A stretch of DNA of 64,000 nt from Clostridium intestinale DSM 6191 (GTDB taxonomy: Bacteria; Bacillota; Clostridia; Clostridiales; Clostridiaceae). Numbering within the stretch: the stretch's first letter is position 1; every line of letters starts with the position of its first letter. The DNA lies in contig NZ_FQXU01000004.1 of NCBI RefSeq assembly GCF_900130055.1, positions 520,522-584,521 of the forward strand, written 5' to 3'. The notes below the pieces were generated by a model. It did not search any database. It saw only the letters and a program-made list of their open reading frames with translations, and was not told the DNA's origin. Positions 1 through 7,561 of the stretch are shown in pieces. The translations under genes and the position numbers were made by a program.

Positions 1-307
1 TATCTAATCTTCCAACATGAGATACACCATTCATATTCTCCTCTTTAAAGAAATCAAATACTGTTTTGCATTTATCATCTCTTCTTGCAGTAACGCACCC
101 CGAAGGTTTATTAAACATATAATAGATTTTTCCCATATAAGAAATTTTTTCATCAAGGTATTCAACTAAGTCCTCATTTTCATTAATTGTTATTGCAGGC
201 TTTATGACAACCTGTCCATTAACTTTTACTTTTCCATCTTGTATATATATTCTTACAGTTTTACTATTTCCAATACCTGATTGTGCTAAAAATTTATCTA
301 ATCTCAT
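1..307 (-). CDS. rsuA: 16S rRNA pseudouridine synthase, RsuA type (3' end cut off by window edge)
   Basis: Only the first 102 codons are inside the window; the gene runs off position 1. The predicted start MRLDKFLAQ opens an S4 RNA-binding domain (about residues 1-60, with the KVKVNG turn). It is followed by the start of the catalytic domain, with the NKPSG and GRLD motifs. The Asp of GRLD is the family nucleophile that attacks the target uridine. The family isomerises U516 of 16S rRNA or a related position; the exact target cannot be told from the N-terminus. MRLDKF and the KPSGCVTA stretch resemble RsuA more than RluB. No strong Shine-Dalgarno is seen; the leader is about 120 nt and holds an AT-rich repeat discussed under findings. 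Confidence 0.85.
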   Translation of the reverse strand, partial: MRLDKFLAQSGIGNSKTVRIYIQDGKVKVNGQVVIKPAITINENEDLVEYLDEKISYMGKIYYMFNKPSGCVTARRDDKCKTVFDFFKEENMNGVSHVGRLD

Positions 308-507
308 GCTTTATACCCCTTAATACTGTAGAGGCTTCTTTTAAAGTCTCATCAAATCATTCTAACTTAATACTGTCGCTCCTCCACCCATAAAATTATA
401 CTAGCATTACCAAGAATATATATTTTTTTCTATATATCTATATAGCTATATAACTATATATAGTGTTTATGCGGCTTCAGGGCATTTTTACCAATAAAAC
501 AATAGTC
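308..507. other. Intergenic leader of rsuA with AT-rich repeat
   Basis: There is no gene. Positions 429-475 hold a TATATAG-rich repeat that also occurs at 15207-15244. In both places it lies about 110-125 bp upstream of the next gene and in the same orientation relative to it. No convincing terminator is seen for the minus-strand gene ending at 508. Confidence 0.5.
429..475 (-). repeat. Dispersed AT-rich repeat, copy 1
   Basis: Read on the minus strand this is CCGCATAAACACTATATATA, then GTTATATAGCTATATAG, then ATATATAG. Copy 2 at 15207-15244 on the plus strand has the same core but lacks one 8-bp TATATAG-type unit. The matching flank (CCGCAT) shows this is a common element rather than chance AT-richness. 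Confidence 0.6.
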
Positions 508-801
508 TTATTTTAATAGATACGATATAAATACTATTAAAAAACCAACAATCACTGCTAAATCATTAATTTTAGTTTTATCACCCTTATTTTTCTTAAA
601 GAAAGTAATAAATTTCCCTGCTGATATCAATATAAAAGATATACTAATAAGCGCTTTAGTAAAAGTTTTACTTAAAGTTATATCTGAAACCATCACAATA
701 GAGATAGGAAGAATAATTATAATTGCAGCTATTAGATACAATATTAAATTTAAATAACTTAGTTTTAGAAATAACATAAAATCCAATTTGTTTCTTTTCA
801 T
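508..801 (-). CDS. Small membrane protein of unknown function, last gene of the NAD operon
   Basis: This is a 97-residue protein with three or so hydrophobic stretches: about residues 11-30, 33-60 and a last segment near the C-terminus. A charged KKNKGDKTK loop lies between the second and third. I do not recognise a family. The ATG at 801 is chosen because an AAGGGG box lies about 10 nt upstream and because this ATG overlaps the TGA of the Nudix regulator gene (ATGA), typical of translational coupling. A GTG 21 nt further upstream is possible but less likely. It is probably co-transcribed with the NAD genes; a role in NAD precursor uptake is conceivable, but nothing in the sequence shows it. 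Confidence 0.65.
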   Translation of the reverse strand: MKRNKLDFMLFLKLSYLNLILYLIAAIIIILPISIVMVSDITLSKTFTKALISISFILISAGKFITFFKKNKGDKTKINDLAVIVGFLIVFISYLLK

Positions 802-1697
802 ATACTCTTTCCCCTTTTCCACCCTGAGTTATATCTAAAAAGTTTTGAAGGTCTATGTCCAGCATCTTTTGTGTATTCATTTGTTTCAACTACCATGTTT
901 GCTATTTTTCTTCTAAAGGCAGCTGCTAAAAGTTCTTTTCCTTGAATTATTTCATAAACTCGTTGAAGTTCTGTTAATGTAAATAATTCTGGCATAAGAT
1001 TAAAAGCTAGGCTGGTATATTCTATTTTATTTCTTAATCTCTCAACAGCATATTCTATAAACTTTCCATGATCAAAGGCTAATCCTTCATTTTCAATAAG
1101 TTCTCTTTTTATTTTTCCCTCTAGATTTTCTGTAGTTTTTATTTTAGCTGATAATGTCTCTACTTCATTCCAAAGTTTTATTTCTACTAATTGCTCGTAT
1201 ATATATCCATTTTCTACTGAAGTTTTCTTTTCTTCTAATATATCATAACTAACATTAAACCAACTGGCGTCTGTTTCATCTTCACCAGCTGTAATATTTA
1301 AAGATTTGCTATCAACTAGTGCCATATAAGAAGAACTTACCACTCTTGTTCTTGGATCTCTACTTACTTCTCCCCAAGTGTATAACTGTTCCATATAGAT
1401 ATCTTCTATTCCTGTTTCTGCTTCTAATACACGTAAAGCAGCTTCATCTAGACCTTCTTCAATTCCTACAAAACCTCCAGGAAGAGCCCATTTACCTATA
1501 TAAGGATGATCTCCTCTTTTTACTAATAGAACTTTTAATGCTTTTTCAGGAAGCTTTCTATAATTTTCTTTTTCTTTATCCATTACAGTAAATATAAGCA
1601 TATCCACTGTAAAAGATGGCTTCTTATATATATCATCATTATATTTTTTTAAAAACTCTTCTTCTGTTAATCCTTGCTTATTTTTAATCTCTTCCAT
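798..1697 (-). CDS. NrtR-like Nudix-domain transcriptional regulator of NAD metabolism
   Basis: The protein has 299 residues. The N-terminal two-thirds is a Nudix fold with GKWALPGGFV followed by the Nudix box (about residues 75-97). The box is degenerate: the consensus REUXEEXGU reads RVLEAETGI, so two of the catalytic glutamates are Val and Ala. The C-terminal 90 residues (about 205-290) contain a winged-helix-like segment with the HGKFIEYAVERLR and GKELLAAAFRRKI helices. This architecture matches the NrtR family: dead Nudix domains that bind ADP-ribose and release DNA of NAD genes. The start overlaps nothing, and the ribosome site sits at the end of nadE, 10 nt away. Being inside an operon with prs, pncA, nadV and nadE supports the regulator role. 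An active ADP-ribose hydrolase is the alternative, less likely with the damaged box. Confidence 0.75.
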   Translation of the reverse strand: MEEIKNKQGLTEEEFLKKYNDDIYKKPSFTVDMLIFTVMDKEKENYRKLPEKALKVLLVKRGDHPYIGKWALPGGFVGIEEGLDEAALRVLEAETGIEDIYMEQLYTWGEVSRDPRTRVVSSSYMALVDSKSLNITAGEDETDASWFNVSYDILEEKKTSVENGYIYEQLVEIKLWNEVETLSAKIKTTENLEGKIKRELIENEGLAFDHGKFIEYAVERLRNKIEYTSLAFNLMPELFTLTELQRVYEIIQGKELLAAAFRRKIANMVVETNEYTKDAGHRPSKLFRYNSGWKRGKSI

Positions 1698-1706
1698 AGT
1701 CTCTAC

Positions 1707-2441
1707 CTATTGCAGCTCATATTTAGGCGGCAAAATCCCTTTGTGCTTATTATAATCATGTTTAGCTTTTATTTTATCATCTACTTCTTTATCTCCGCTA
1801 GTTCCTTTTTCCATATAATCATTAATTTGTTTGTAGGTAAAACCTAATTTCTCCTCATCAGATTCTCCTGTCAATCCATCACTTGGAGTTTTATGAACTA
1901 ACTCATAAGGCAATCCTAAATAATCACCTATAGCTATTACCTCCTCTGTTGTTAAGTCGCCAATAGGATTAAAGTCATAGGCATTGTCTCCCCACTTTGT
2001 AGTATATCCCACAAAACCTTCTGACTTATTTCCTGTACCACATACTCTGTAGTGCATGGAGGAACCTATAGCATACAAAGTAGTCATTCTAAGTCTTGGT
2101 GGAATATTTATTTTTCCATCTTTTGATAAGCTCTCTTCATTGATTTCCTCTAATAATCCCTTATATGCCTTCTCTATATTTACTACCTTATAATTAATTC
2201 CTAACATCTCTACAATCTTCAAGCTATCTTCTATATCTTTTTGCTCCCCATTTGGCATTAAAACACCAAATACTCTTTCCTTTCCTAAAGCTTCAACTAA
2301 AAGTTTTGAGGTTATGGTGCTGTCTTTTCCTCCACTGATTCCAATAACTGCACCTTTAGCATTAGGTTGTTTTTCAAAATATTCTCTAATCCAATTTTTA
2401 ATTTCTTCACATACCTTTTCCACCTTAAAAATTTCTCTCAT
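1707..2441 (-). CDS. nadE: NAD synthetase (ammonia-dependent type)
   Basis: This is a 244-residue enzyme that amidates nicotinate adenine dinucleotide to NAD using ATP. The PP-loop motif SGGKDST is at residues 36-42, and later blocks typical of NadE are present (GTGNKSE, NPIGDLTT). The length fits the short ammonia-dependent form with no N-terminal glutaminase (nitrilase) domain. An AAGGAGGGG ribosome site precedes the ATG. It lies 19 nt after the NAMPT-like gene and just before the NrtR-like regulator, so it is co-expressed with nicotinamide salvage. Its presence implies that deamidated intermediates from the nicotinamidase route are also used. Confidence 0.95.
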   Translation of the reverse strand: MREIFKVEKVCEEIKNWIREYFEKQPNAKGAVIGISGGKDSTITSKLLVEALGKERVFGVLMPNGEQKDIEDSLKIVEMLGINYKVVNIEKAYKGLLEEINEESLSKDGKINIPPRLRMTTLYAIGSSMHYRVCGTGNKSEGFVGYTTKWGDNAYDFNPIGDLTTEEVIAIGDYLGLPYELVHKTPSDGLTGESDEEKLGFTYKQINDYMEKGTSGDKEVDDKIKAKHDYNKHKGILPPKYELQ

Positions 2442-2459
2442 ACTTCTACCCCTCCTTAT

Positions 2460-3929
2460 TTAAAAATTTCCATGTAGCCTATTTCTTATTTCCTCTAATG
2501 AATAATCTTTTATTAACTTTCCATCCTTAAATACAAGTTCTAATAAATTATCTTCATATGAGGCCTGCTCTTCTATAGTTAATTCATCTTTATATAAAAT
2601 ATCTTCCCCTTCTTTATAAACGTAACACATACCTTTTTGAGATTTTTTGAAGTCATCTTTATCAGTCTTAGGTGCTTTAAATATAAATTTTTCCTCATTA
2701 TTTATTACTGCATGAGTTGCTTTTAATGCAAATCCAAAAGTATCTCTTGTATTGTACTGGTAGGTATAAGAACCTATTCCAAAGGTACAATTATTTACTG
2801 CAAAACCTTTTTCCTCTAAGCCTTTGCAAATATCTTCACATCTTTCTACCGTTATGCTGTCACCATATATTGTTCCTATTTTAGAGTTTAAAACCTTATA
2901 TCCCTTTGAATTAACTTCTCCTCCAAATATATCCCATAGAAGTTCCACAGTTCCTTTATACTCATCACTGCCTTTTTCTGCATTTTTGTCTCCACAGATT
3001 ATTTTCACTGGATCTCCGCTATCCCCTCTTATAATTACCTTTCCATCCCTATTTAAAATTTCTTCTTTAAGTCTTGGAAGTATTGAGGTTATAACATTCC
3101 AGTAGTCATAGGTATCAGATACTATGCTTAACGGTCCTTTTGGAAAAACTTCAGTTATTAATCTCTTATAAGCTGAGAACTCATCTTCTCCATAGCTGCA
3201 CATTACGCTGTGCTCTGTAGATGGCGTTCCAACTCCTACTATCTCTTTATCTAAGTTAGCATTATAATACTCCTCTAAATAAGTTATAGCAGGTATTGTA
3301 GCCGTACCTACGAAAGATAAAAGATGGGCTGAGGCACTTATTTCTGCACTTTCTATTGAGCTGAAACCTCTCATACTAAAGTCTCCACAAGCTCTTTTAA
3401 CATCTCCATTATCTACGGTTAATTCAAAATATTTCTCTACTATCTCTCTATATCTATAGGCAATGGTTGCACTAGTCATAGGCTGCCATATATTACAACT
3501 CATAAAAGTTTCTAGATAATTTACAAGCCAAGGAAAATCTTCATGAGTATTAGTTATCTCAATCATAGGAGTTTTGATATTTACCCTAAAGCCTTCTTCA
3601 ACAGCTTTAATTTGTATAGGAAGATATCCTAAATCGTGAAGTGCTTCAATATGCTTTGTATCAGAAGCTATATCTCCCATGGTTTTGGATATTACTCTCT
3701 TATACTCTGATATAACTTCTTCTTTATCTCTTGAAAAGAAATTATCATTAAAATACTCAATTAAATACTTCTTTAAAAATGGTTGAAGGCCAAACATAAC
3801 TACCTTGTGCATATCTTCTTTTCTAGACATTCTTGGTGTCCAGTAGCTTACTAGCTTTGTCATTCCTTCTGCATAACACATATGATGTATTGTTTTATAA
3901 AAATCTGTTAATAAAAATGGACTTATCAT
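2460..3929 (-). CDS. nadV: Nicotinamide phosphoribosyltransferase-like enzyme (NadV/NAMPT family)
   Basis: The 489 residues align from end to end with human NAMPT as I remember it. Conserved: F184, R187 (human F193, R196), H240 (H247), R301 and D303 in IRGDSGDP (R311, D313), and GDS for GDG. Family members join nicotinamide to PRPP to give NMN. Odd: the human Asp219, which contacts the nicotinamide amide and sets the preference for amide over acid, is Ala210 here (GTATIPA in place of GTDTVAG), and Pro312 is Gly302. Substrate use may therefore differ; see findings. It starts 2 nt after the pncA-like stop with an AGGGGG site inside the end of that gene, so the two are coupled. Confidence 0.85.
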   Translation of the reverse strand: MISPFLLTDFYKTIHHMCYAEGMTKLVSYWTPRMSRKEDMHKVVMFGLQPFLKKYLIEYFNDNFFSRDKEEVISEYKRVISKTMGDIASDTKHIEALHDLGYLPIQIKAVEEGFRVNIKTPMIEITNTHEDFPWLVNYLETFMSCNIWQPMTSATIAYRYREIVEKYFELTVDNGDVKRACGDFSMRGFSSIESAEISASAHLLSFVGTATIPAITYLEEYYNANLDKEIVGVGTPSTEHSVMCSYGEDEFSAYKRLITEVFPKGPLSIVSDTYDYWNVITSILPRLKEEILNRDGKVIIRGDSGDPVKIICGDKNAEKGSDEYKGTVELLWDIFGGEVNSKGYKVLNSKIGTIYGDSITVERCEDICKGLEEKGFAVNNCTFGIGSYTYQYNTRDTFGFALKATHAVINNEEKFIFKAPKTDKDDFKKSQKGMCYVYKEGEDILYKDELTIEEQASYEDNLLELVFKDGKLIKDYSLEEIRNRLHGNF

Positions 3930-3931
3930 GC

Positions 3932-4480
3932 TTAATTCCCCCTATTTACTACTTTTACTTGTATTCCTTCTGCTACATCTAATGCTTTATCATGAAGTGA
4001 ATCATCAAAACTTGCACAAAGACTTGCGTCTATTAGAATCTCTGCATTTCTATATTGTGATTGAAGCATTACCACATTACTTATTACACATATATTAGTA
4101 ACAACACCTACAAGCTCTATCTCATTAATTTCCTCTCCTAATTCTTCTGAGAGTCTAATCACATCTTTTGGAGACAAACCAAAACCTTCTTTTTCATAAT
4201 GTAGGGTATTTTCTTTCCCTAAAAATTCATTAAGTCTTCCATAAAGTTCATGCCCATTAGTTCCTTTAATACAGTGAACTACAGGTAAGTTTTTACCTTC
4301 TCTAGTTTCTAAATATTCCTCATAATGAGTGTCATAGGTAAATAAAACCCTATCTCCATTTTTCAAATACTTTTTAACCTTATCATATATTCCTTCTTCT
4401 AGAGTTTCAGCCTTTTTAAACCCTAAAGTTCCATCTACAAAATCCTTTTGATAATCAATAACTACTAATAACTTTTTCAT
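3932..4480 (-). CDS. pncA: Nicotinamidase-like cysteine hydrolase (isochorismatase fold)
   Basis: This is a 182-residue protein of the isochorismatase-like superfamily. The catalytic triad is visible: Asp9 (VVIDYQKDF), Lys97 (YEKEGFG) and Cys131 (VVTNICV). The metal ligands expected in nicotinamidases are also there: Asp50, His52 and His69 (DTH and VVHC). The enzyme would turn nicotinamide into nicotinate plus ammonia. The ATG at 4480 is preferred over the one at 4510 because GGGAGG stands 8 nt in front of it and the longer form would overlap the upstream gene. The operon context (Prs-like, NAMPT-like, NadE) supports nicotinamidase over other isochorismatase-like hydrolases. Confidence 0.85.
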   Translation of the reverse strand: MKKLLVVIDYQKDFVDGTLGFKKAETLEEGIYDKVKKYLKNGDRVLFTYDTHYEEYLETREGKNLPVVHCIKGTNGHELYGRLNEFLGKENTLHYEKEGFGLSPKDVIRLSEELGEEINEIELVGVVTNICVISNVVMLQSQYRNAEILIDASLCASFDDSLHDKALDVAEGIQVKVVNRGN

Positions 4481-4499
4481 CTTAATTTCCTCCCTTATT

Positions 4500-5288
4500 T
4501 TAAATCTCATATACCTTAATTTTTTTATGCTCTTTACTCAAAATACTATTTGTTGTATATATTCCTGTTATTAAATCGCTATCTAATAGCTTACCTTCAA
4601 ATATTGTATCTTCACAATGGGTAACTACAAGATATATTTCTCCTGCTCCCATATCTTTAAGTTTAGAAGCGGTAAGTTCAAAGGTTCCTCCTTTTGAACA
4701 TAAATCATCAACTATAATAGCCTTAAAGTTTTTACTTTTTACATCCCCATTGATTTCTAACTTGTTTATAAATCCTGTTTTAAAATCACGTTCCTTATTT
4801 GCAGTTAATATCTTTTCATAAGCTATCTGATGAGCATATCTCTTTGAGGCTCCAGCATCCGGATAAACTAAATATACATTTTCATCATTTAATTCTTCCA
4901 TCAATTGCTCTGTAAGTTTCTTAGACATATTTACTACTTTAACTCTATCTATTAGAGCAACAGATACTTCAGAATGTGGTTCATAAATTGTTACATTTTC
5001 AAAATCTAAACTATTAATTAACTTACACAAATACTTTAAAGTAAATACTGTCAAACCTTCAGTTCTATCCATTCTGCTGTAAGGCATGTATGGAAGTACT
5101 AAACTACACTTCACTCTTAACTCATCTAAATGTCCCTTTAAAAATATTAAATTAGTTATATCTTCATTATTTTCAAACTTAACCTTAATCTCATTATTAT
5201 CTTTTATATTTAAATCACCACTATGAATAAGTGCCTCACCATTAGGAAACTTTTTTATATCTATTTTTTCATTATTAAAATAAATCAT
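4500..5288 (-). CDS. Short PRPP synthetase-like kinase, NAD-operon (phage-like) type
   Basis: At 262 residues this is clearly shorter than housekeeping Prs (about 310-320). It keeps the ATP/ribose-phosphate landmarks: PYMPYSRMDR, EPHSEVS, YPDAGASKRY, a shortened catalytic loop near NKERDF, and the phosphoribosyl loop VDDLCSKGGTF. Enzymes of this shape, often found beside NAMPT-like genes in bacteria and phages, are annotated as ribose-phosphate pyrophosphokinases. Some phage members act instead on ADP-ribose to give ADP-ribose-pyrophosphate. It is the first gene of the NAD operon, with an AGGAGG site and a good promoter. Which substrate it uses cannot be read from sequence alone. Confidence 0.8.
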   Translation of the reverse strand: MIYFNNEKIDIKKFPNGEALIHSGDLNIKDNNEIKVKFENNEDITNLIFLKGHLDELRVKCSLVLPYMPYSRMDRTEGLTVFTLKYLCKLINSLDFENVTIYEPHSEVSVALIDRVKVVNMSKKLTEQLMEELNDENVYLVYPDAGASKRYAHQIAYEKILTANKERDFKTGFINKLEINGDVKSKNFKAIIVDDLCSKGGTFELTASKLKDMGAGEIYLVVTHCEDTIFEGKLLDSDLITGIYTTNSILSKEHKKIKVYEI

Positions 5289-5325
5289 TTTGCATACCTC
5301 CTAAATCTTAATACTTATTTTCTTT

Positions 5326-5338
5326 TTGATATTATCAA
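5326..5338. promoter_or_regulatory. 13-bp palindrome downstream of the NAD-operon promoter, candidate operator
   Basis: TTGATATTATCAA is a perfect odd palindrome (TTGATA-T-TATCAA) lying 18 nt downstream of the -10 box and ahead of the first ribosome site. This is where a repressor such as the operon's own NrtR-like protein could act. No other NrtR site is known to me from this genus, so the link is an inference. Confidence 0.4.
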
Positions 5339-5355
5339 CTTGTTAATATGTATTT

Positions 5356-5384
5356 ATAGTACATCTTATTCAATCTTCTGTCAA
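5356..5384 (-). promoter_or_regulatory. Sigma-A promoter of the NAD operon
   Basis: On the minus strand the -35 box TTGACA (5379-5384) and the -10 box TACTAT (5356-5361) are separated by exactly 17 bp. The transcript would begin near 5348 and read into the Prs-like gene. Confidence 0.75.
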
Positions 5385-5403
5385 TATGTTCTTGAGATTT
5401 TTT

Positions 5404-5442
5404 GTAAAATAAAAAGAAGTTCTTAAAATTAAGATACTTCTT
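5404..5442 (-). terminator. Intrinsic terminator after the TetR gene
   Basis: A stem of AAGAAGT and TCTTAA arms with a short AT loop (5414-5442) is followed on the minus strand by a T-rich run (5404-5413). It separates the tetR gene from the NAD-operon promoter. Confidence 0.75.
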
Positions 5443-5465
5443 GTTTTAAATAATCTGGTATTTAC

Positions 5466-6026
5466 TTAATATGATATTATGGTCTTTACCGAAGCTCCAA
5501 TCATTAATGAATGTATAATTCCTCCCATTTTTTCATCACTTTCTTTCATTCCACTTTTAGCCCATTCTATTAAAATTTTGTATAGTCCTCCTGAAACAAA
5601 TTCAATTATAAATCTTTGAACTTCTTCTGGATGAGGATTAGAACATACTACTTCTTTGGATAAGGAATAGAATATGTTAGTACATCTTTCTAGTATTAAG
5701 TTAGCTAGATTAGCTTTAATTAAGTTGTCGATTAATTTTTTATGTTCTCTAAAATATGAAAAAAATCTTATTAGAATTTCATTATTATCATTTTTTTCGC
5801 ATATAACTAACTCTTTATATGACTCCTCAAAAAATTCATCTAAATAGTCAGTTATAATATCTTCTAAATTATTATAATTTCTATAAAAAGCCATTCGTGA
5901 TACCCCAGCTTTTTTAGTTAATTCCGTTATTGATATTTCCTTAAAATTCTTTTTCTCCATTAAAATCATTAAAGCTGTGAAAATACTCTCTTTTGTAATT
6001 AGATTTTGTGAATTATTATTTCCCAT
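5466..6026 (-). CDS. TetR/AcrR-family transcriptional regulator
   Basis: The protein has 186 residues. The N-terminal helix-turn-helix (about residues 10-55) has the family pattern ISITELTKKAGVSRMAFYRNY. The C-terminal half is a helical ligand-binding/dimer domain like the TetR_C group seen in DhaS-type regulators. ATG at 6026 is chosen: AGGG lies 8 nt upstream; a TTG two codons earlier is less likely. It is divergent from the EFR1 ferredoxin gene, with a 14-bp palindrome in the shared region, so local control of that gene (and itself) is the simplest reading. The inducer is unknown. Confidence 0.85.
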   Translation of the reverse strand: MGNNNSQNLITKESIFTALMILMEKKNFKEISITELTKKAGVSRMAFYRNYNNLEDIITDYLDEFFEESYKELVICEKNDNNEILIRFFSYFREHKKLIDNLIKANLANLILERCTNIFYSLSKEVVCSNPHPEEVQRFIIEFVSGGLYKILIEWAKSGMKESDEKMGGIIHSLMIGASVKTIISY

Positions 6027-6067
6027 AAACAAATCCCTCTCTTTTGTAACACTTCCATCTTAAGATA

Positions 6068-6097
6068 TTGATTTTCGCTATTTTCTTATATTATACT
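6068..6097 (+). promoter_or_regulatory. Probable promoter of the EFR1 ferredoxin gene
   Basis: TTGATT (6068-6073) and TATACT (6092-6097) are separated by 18 bp, and the transcript would start just before the palindromic operator at 6112. Confidence 0.5.
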
Positions 6098-6111
6098 ATA
6101 TCCAACATAGC

Positions 6112-6125
6112 GTTACAATTGTAAC
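6112..6125. promoter_or_regulatory. Palindromic operator between tetR and EFR1 genes
   Basis: GTTACAATTGTAAC is a perfect 14-bp palindrome just before the EFR1 ribosome site. A half-site with the same TTGTAAC core occurs at about 6043-6049 near the tetR start. The arrangement is typical of a TetR repressor that controls both divergent genes. Confidence 0.65.
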
Positions 6126-6145
6126 ACTACTAAGAGGAGGAACCT

Positions 6146-6889
6146 ATGAAAATTTTTTATTTTACAGCAACAGGTAATAATTTATATGTAGCAAAAAGCT
6201 TTGAAGCTGAGTATTACTCTATCCCAAAACTATTAAAAGAAAATAACCTTAATTTTGAAGATGATAAAATAGGTATAGTTTTCCCAGTATATCATAGCGG
6301 CGTACCGAAGATAGTTGAAGAGTTTTTGGATAAAGCTAAACTTAAAAGTAATTATTTTTTTGGAATAGCTACTTACGGAATGTATGCAGGGGCATCTACA
6401 ATACATCTATTAAAAATAGGTGAAAGAAACGGGATAAAATTTTCTTACGTAAATGAATTAATAATGGTAGATAACTATATTCCTGGATTTGACATGGACA
6501 AACAGATAAAAACTCAATCCAAAAAAAATATCGAAGGCAATCTTAATAAAATTATTGAAGATGTAGCTTCAAATAAAATTTACTTGAAAAAACACTCCAA
6601 GGTTTCTGAATTTTTAAGATCTCTTAATGAAAAATTATATGACCCGAATTTTGATAAAAAATTTATAGTTGATGACAGTTGTATAAGTTGCAAGATTTGT
6701 GAAAAAGTATGCCCAGTTAACAACATAACGGTTGCCACTAAACCTAAATTTAATGGTAACTGTCAACATTGTTTAGCTTGTATTCAAAACTGCCCTAAAA
6801 AAGCTATTAAACTAAAAAATCAAAAAAGTGATTCTAGATTTATAAATGAACATGTTACCTTGAAAGAGATAATAGATTCAAATAACTAA
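6146..6889 (+). CDS. EFR1-family ferredoxin-flavodoxin fusion
   Basis: This is a 247-residue electron carrier. Residues 1-150 form a flavodoxin-like domain starting MKIFYFTATGNN (FMN phosphate loop). Residues about 185-235 carry two [4Fe-4S] motifs, CISCKICEKVCP and CQHCLACIQNCP, each CX2CX2CX3CP. Such proteins move electrons between low-potential donors and flavoenzymes in the cytoplasm of anaerobes; the partner is unknown. It has a strong AGGAGG site. Divergent from a TetR regulator with a palindromic operator, so it is probably inducible. Confidence 0.9.
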   Translation: MKIFYFTATGNNLYVAKSFEAEYYSIPKLLKENNLNFEDDKIGIVFPVYHSGVPKIVEEFLDKAKLKSNYFFGIATYGMYAGASTIHLLKIGERNGIKFSYVNELIMVDNYIPGFDMDKQIKTQSKKNIEGNLNKIIEDVASNKIYLKKHSKVSEFLRSLNEKLYDPNFDKKFIVDDSCISCKICEKVCPVNNITVATKPKFNGNCQHCLACIQNCPKKAIKLKNQKSDSRFINEHVTLKEIIDSNN

Positions 6890-6895
6890 TTATAA

Positions 6896-6938
6896 AAGGA
6901 AATAAGCACTTTATATGATACCTAGTACTTATTTCCTT
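6896..6938. terminator. Bidirectional hairpin between convergent genes
   Basis: AAGGAAATAAG-CACT pairs with AGTA-CTTATTTCCTT around a 13-nt loop. T-rich sequence follows on both strands but is short, so strength is moderate. Confidence 0.6.
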
Positions 6939-6951
6939 ACCTATTCTTATA

Positions 6952-7440
6952 CTATTCTATTAATATCTTTAAGATATTTGAGGTGTTATGCTTATCATCC
7001 CAGTAAGCATTAATCTCAAAAATATATTCTCCTTCTTTTTCAGGAAGCAATATTGTTACTAAATTTGAGATATCACCTCTAATTTCTTGATACACCTCTC
7101 TATTATCCTTATCTTTCCATATTGAAACTATAAGTTTTTGAGGTGGACAATTTATAGGCTTAGTCTTAAAAGTTATATCCATATAACCACTTGCAGTACA
7201 CTTTATAGCTTCTAACTTTTCACCAATCTCATATGAAGATCCTGCTAGATAACTATTTCCACCTTCTCCGTTTATCCAATTATGCTCACCTTGAGATGAG
7301 GTTATTTTTTTATTATTATATTTAAAATGAACTTTGGGTATTTCATAGGGTACATCAGATTTAGAATATAGTTTATATAAATTAAAACCTATAATAAAAA
7401 TTAAACCTATTGTAAACATACAAGCTATAAATCTCTTCAT
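6952..7440 (-). CDS. Conserved-type hypothetical protein with N-terminal membrane anchor
   Basis: The protein has 162 residues. Residues 3-22 are strongly hydrophobic after MKRF (membrane anchor or uncleaved signal). The rest is polar and beta-rich with Trp/Tyr, ending in a segment that looks like an extracellular beta-sandwich (EGEYIFEINAYW). No lipobox Cys follows the hydrophobic stretch. I do not recognise a family. ATG 7440 is chosen because GGTGGA is 7 nt upstream of it and too close to the ATG at 7446. It stands alone between two terminators. Confidence 0.65.
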   Translation of the reverse strand: MKRFIACMFTIGLIFIIGFNLYKLYSKSDVPYEIPKVHFKYNNKKITSSQGEHNWINGEGGNSYLAGSSYEIGEKLEAIKCTASGYMDITFKTKPINCPPQKLIVSIWKDKDNREVYQEIRGDISNLVTILLPEKEGEYIFEINAYWDDKHNTSNILKILIE

Positions 7441-7507
7441 AAGCATTCCACCAATCCCATTTACACTATTATATTAGTATTTCTACATGTAATTTTAATT
7501 TCCTTTA

Positions 7508-7544
7508 AAGTAAATAAAAATAGCCCTACAAAAGCAGGACTATT
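7508..7544 (-). terminator. Intrinsic terminator after thiI
   Basis: The stem AATAGTCCTGC / GTAGGGCTATT with a TTTT loop is followed on the minus strand by TTTTTATTTA. Confidence 0.85.
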
Positions 7545-7561
7545 CACTATTATATTAAATT

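Noticed and set aside
668..889. 73-codon minus-strand frame overlapping the Nudix gene end and the small membrane gene
   Set aside because: Overlaps two better supported coding frames that are coupled by ATGA.
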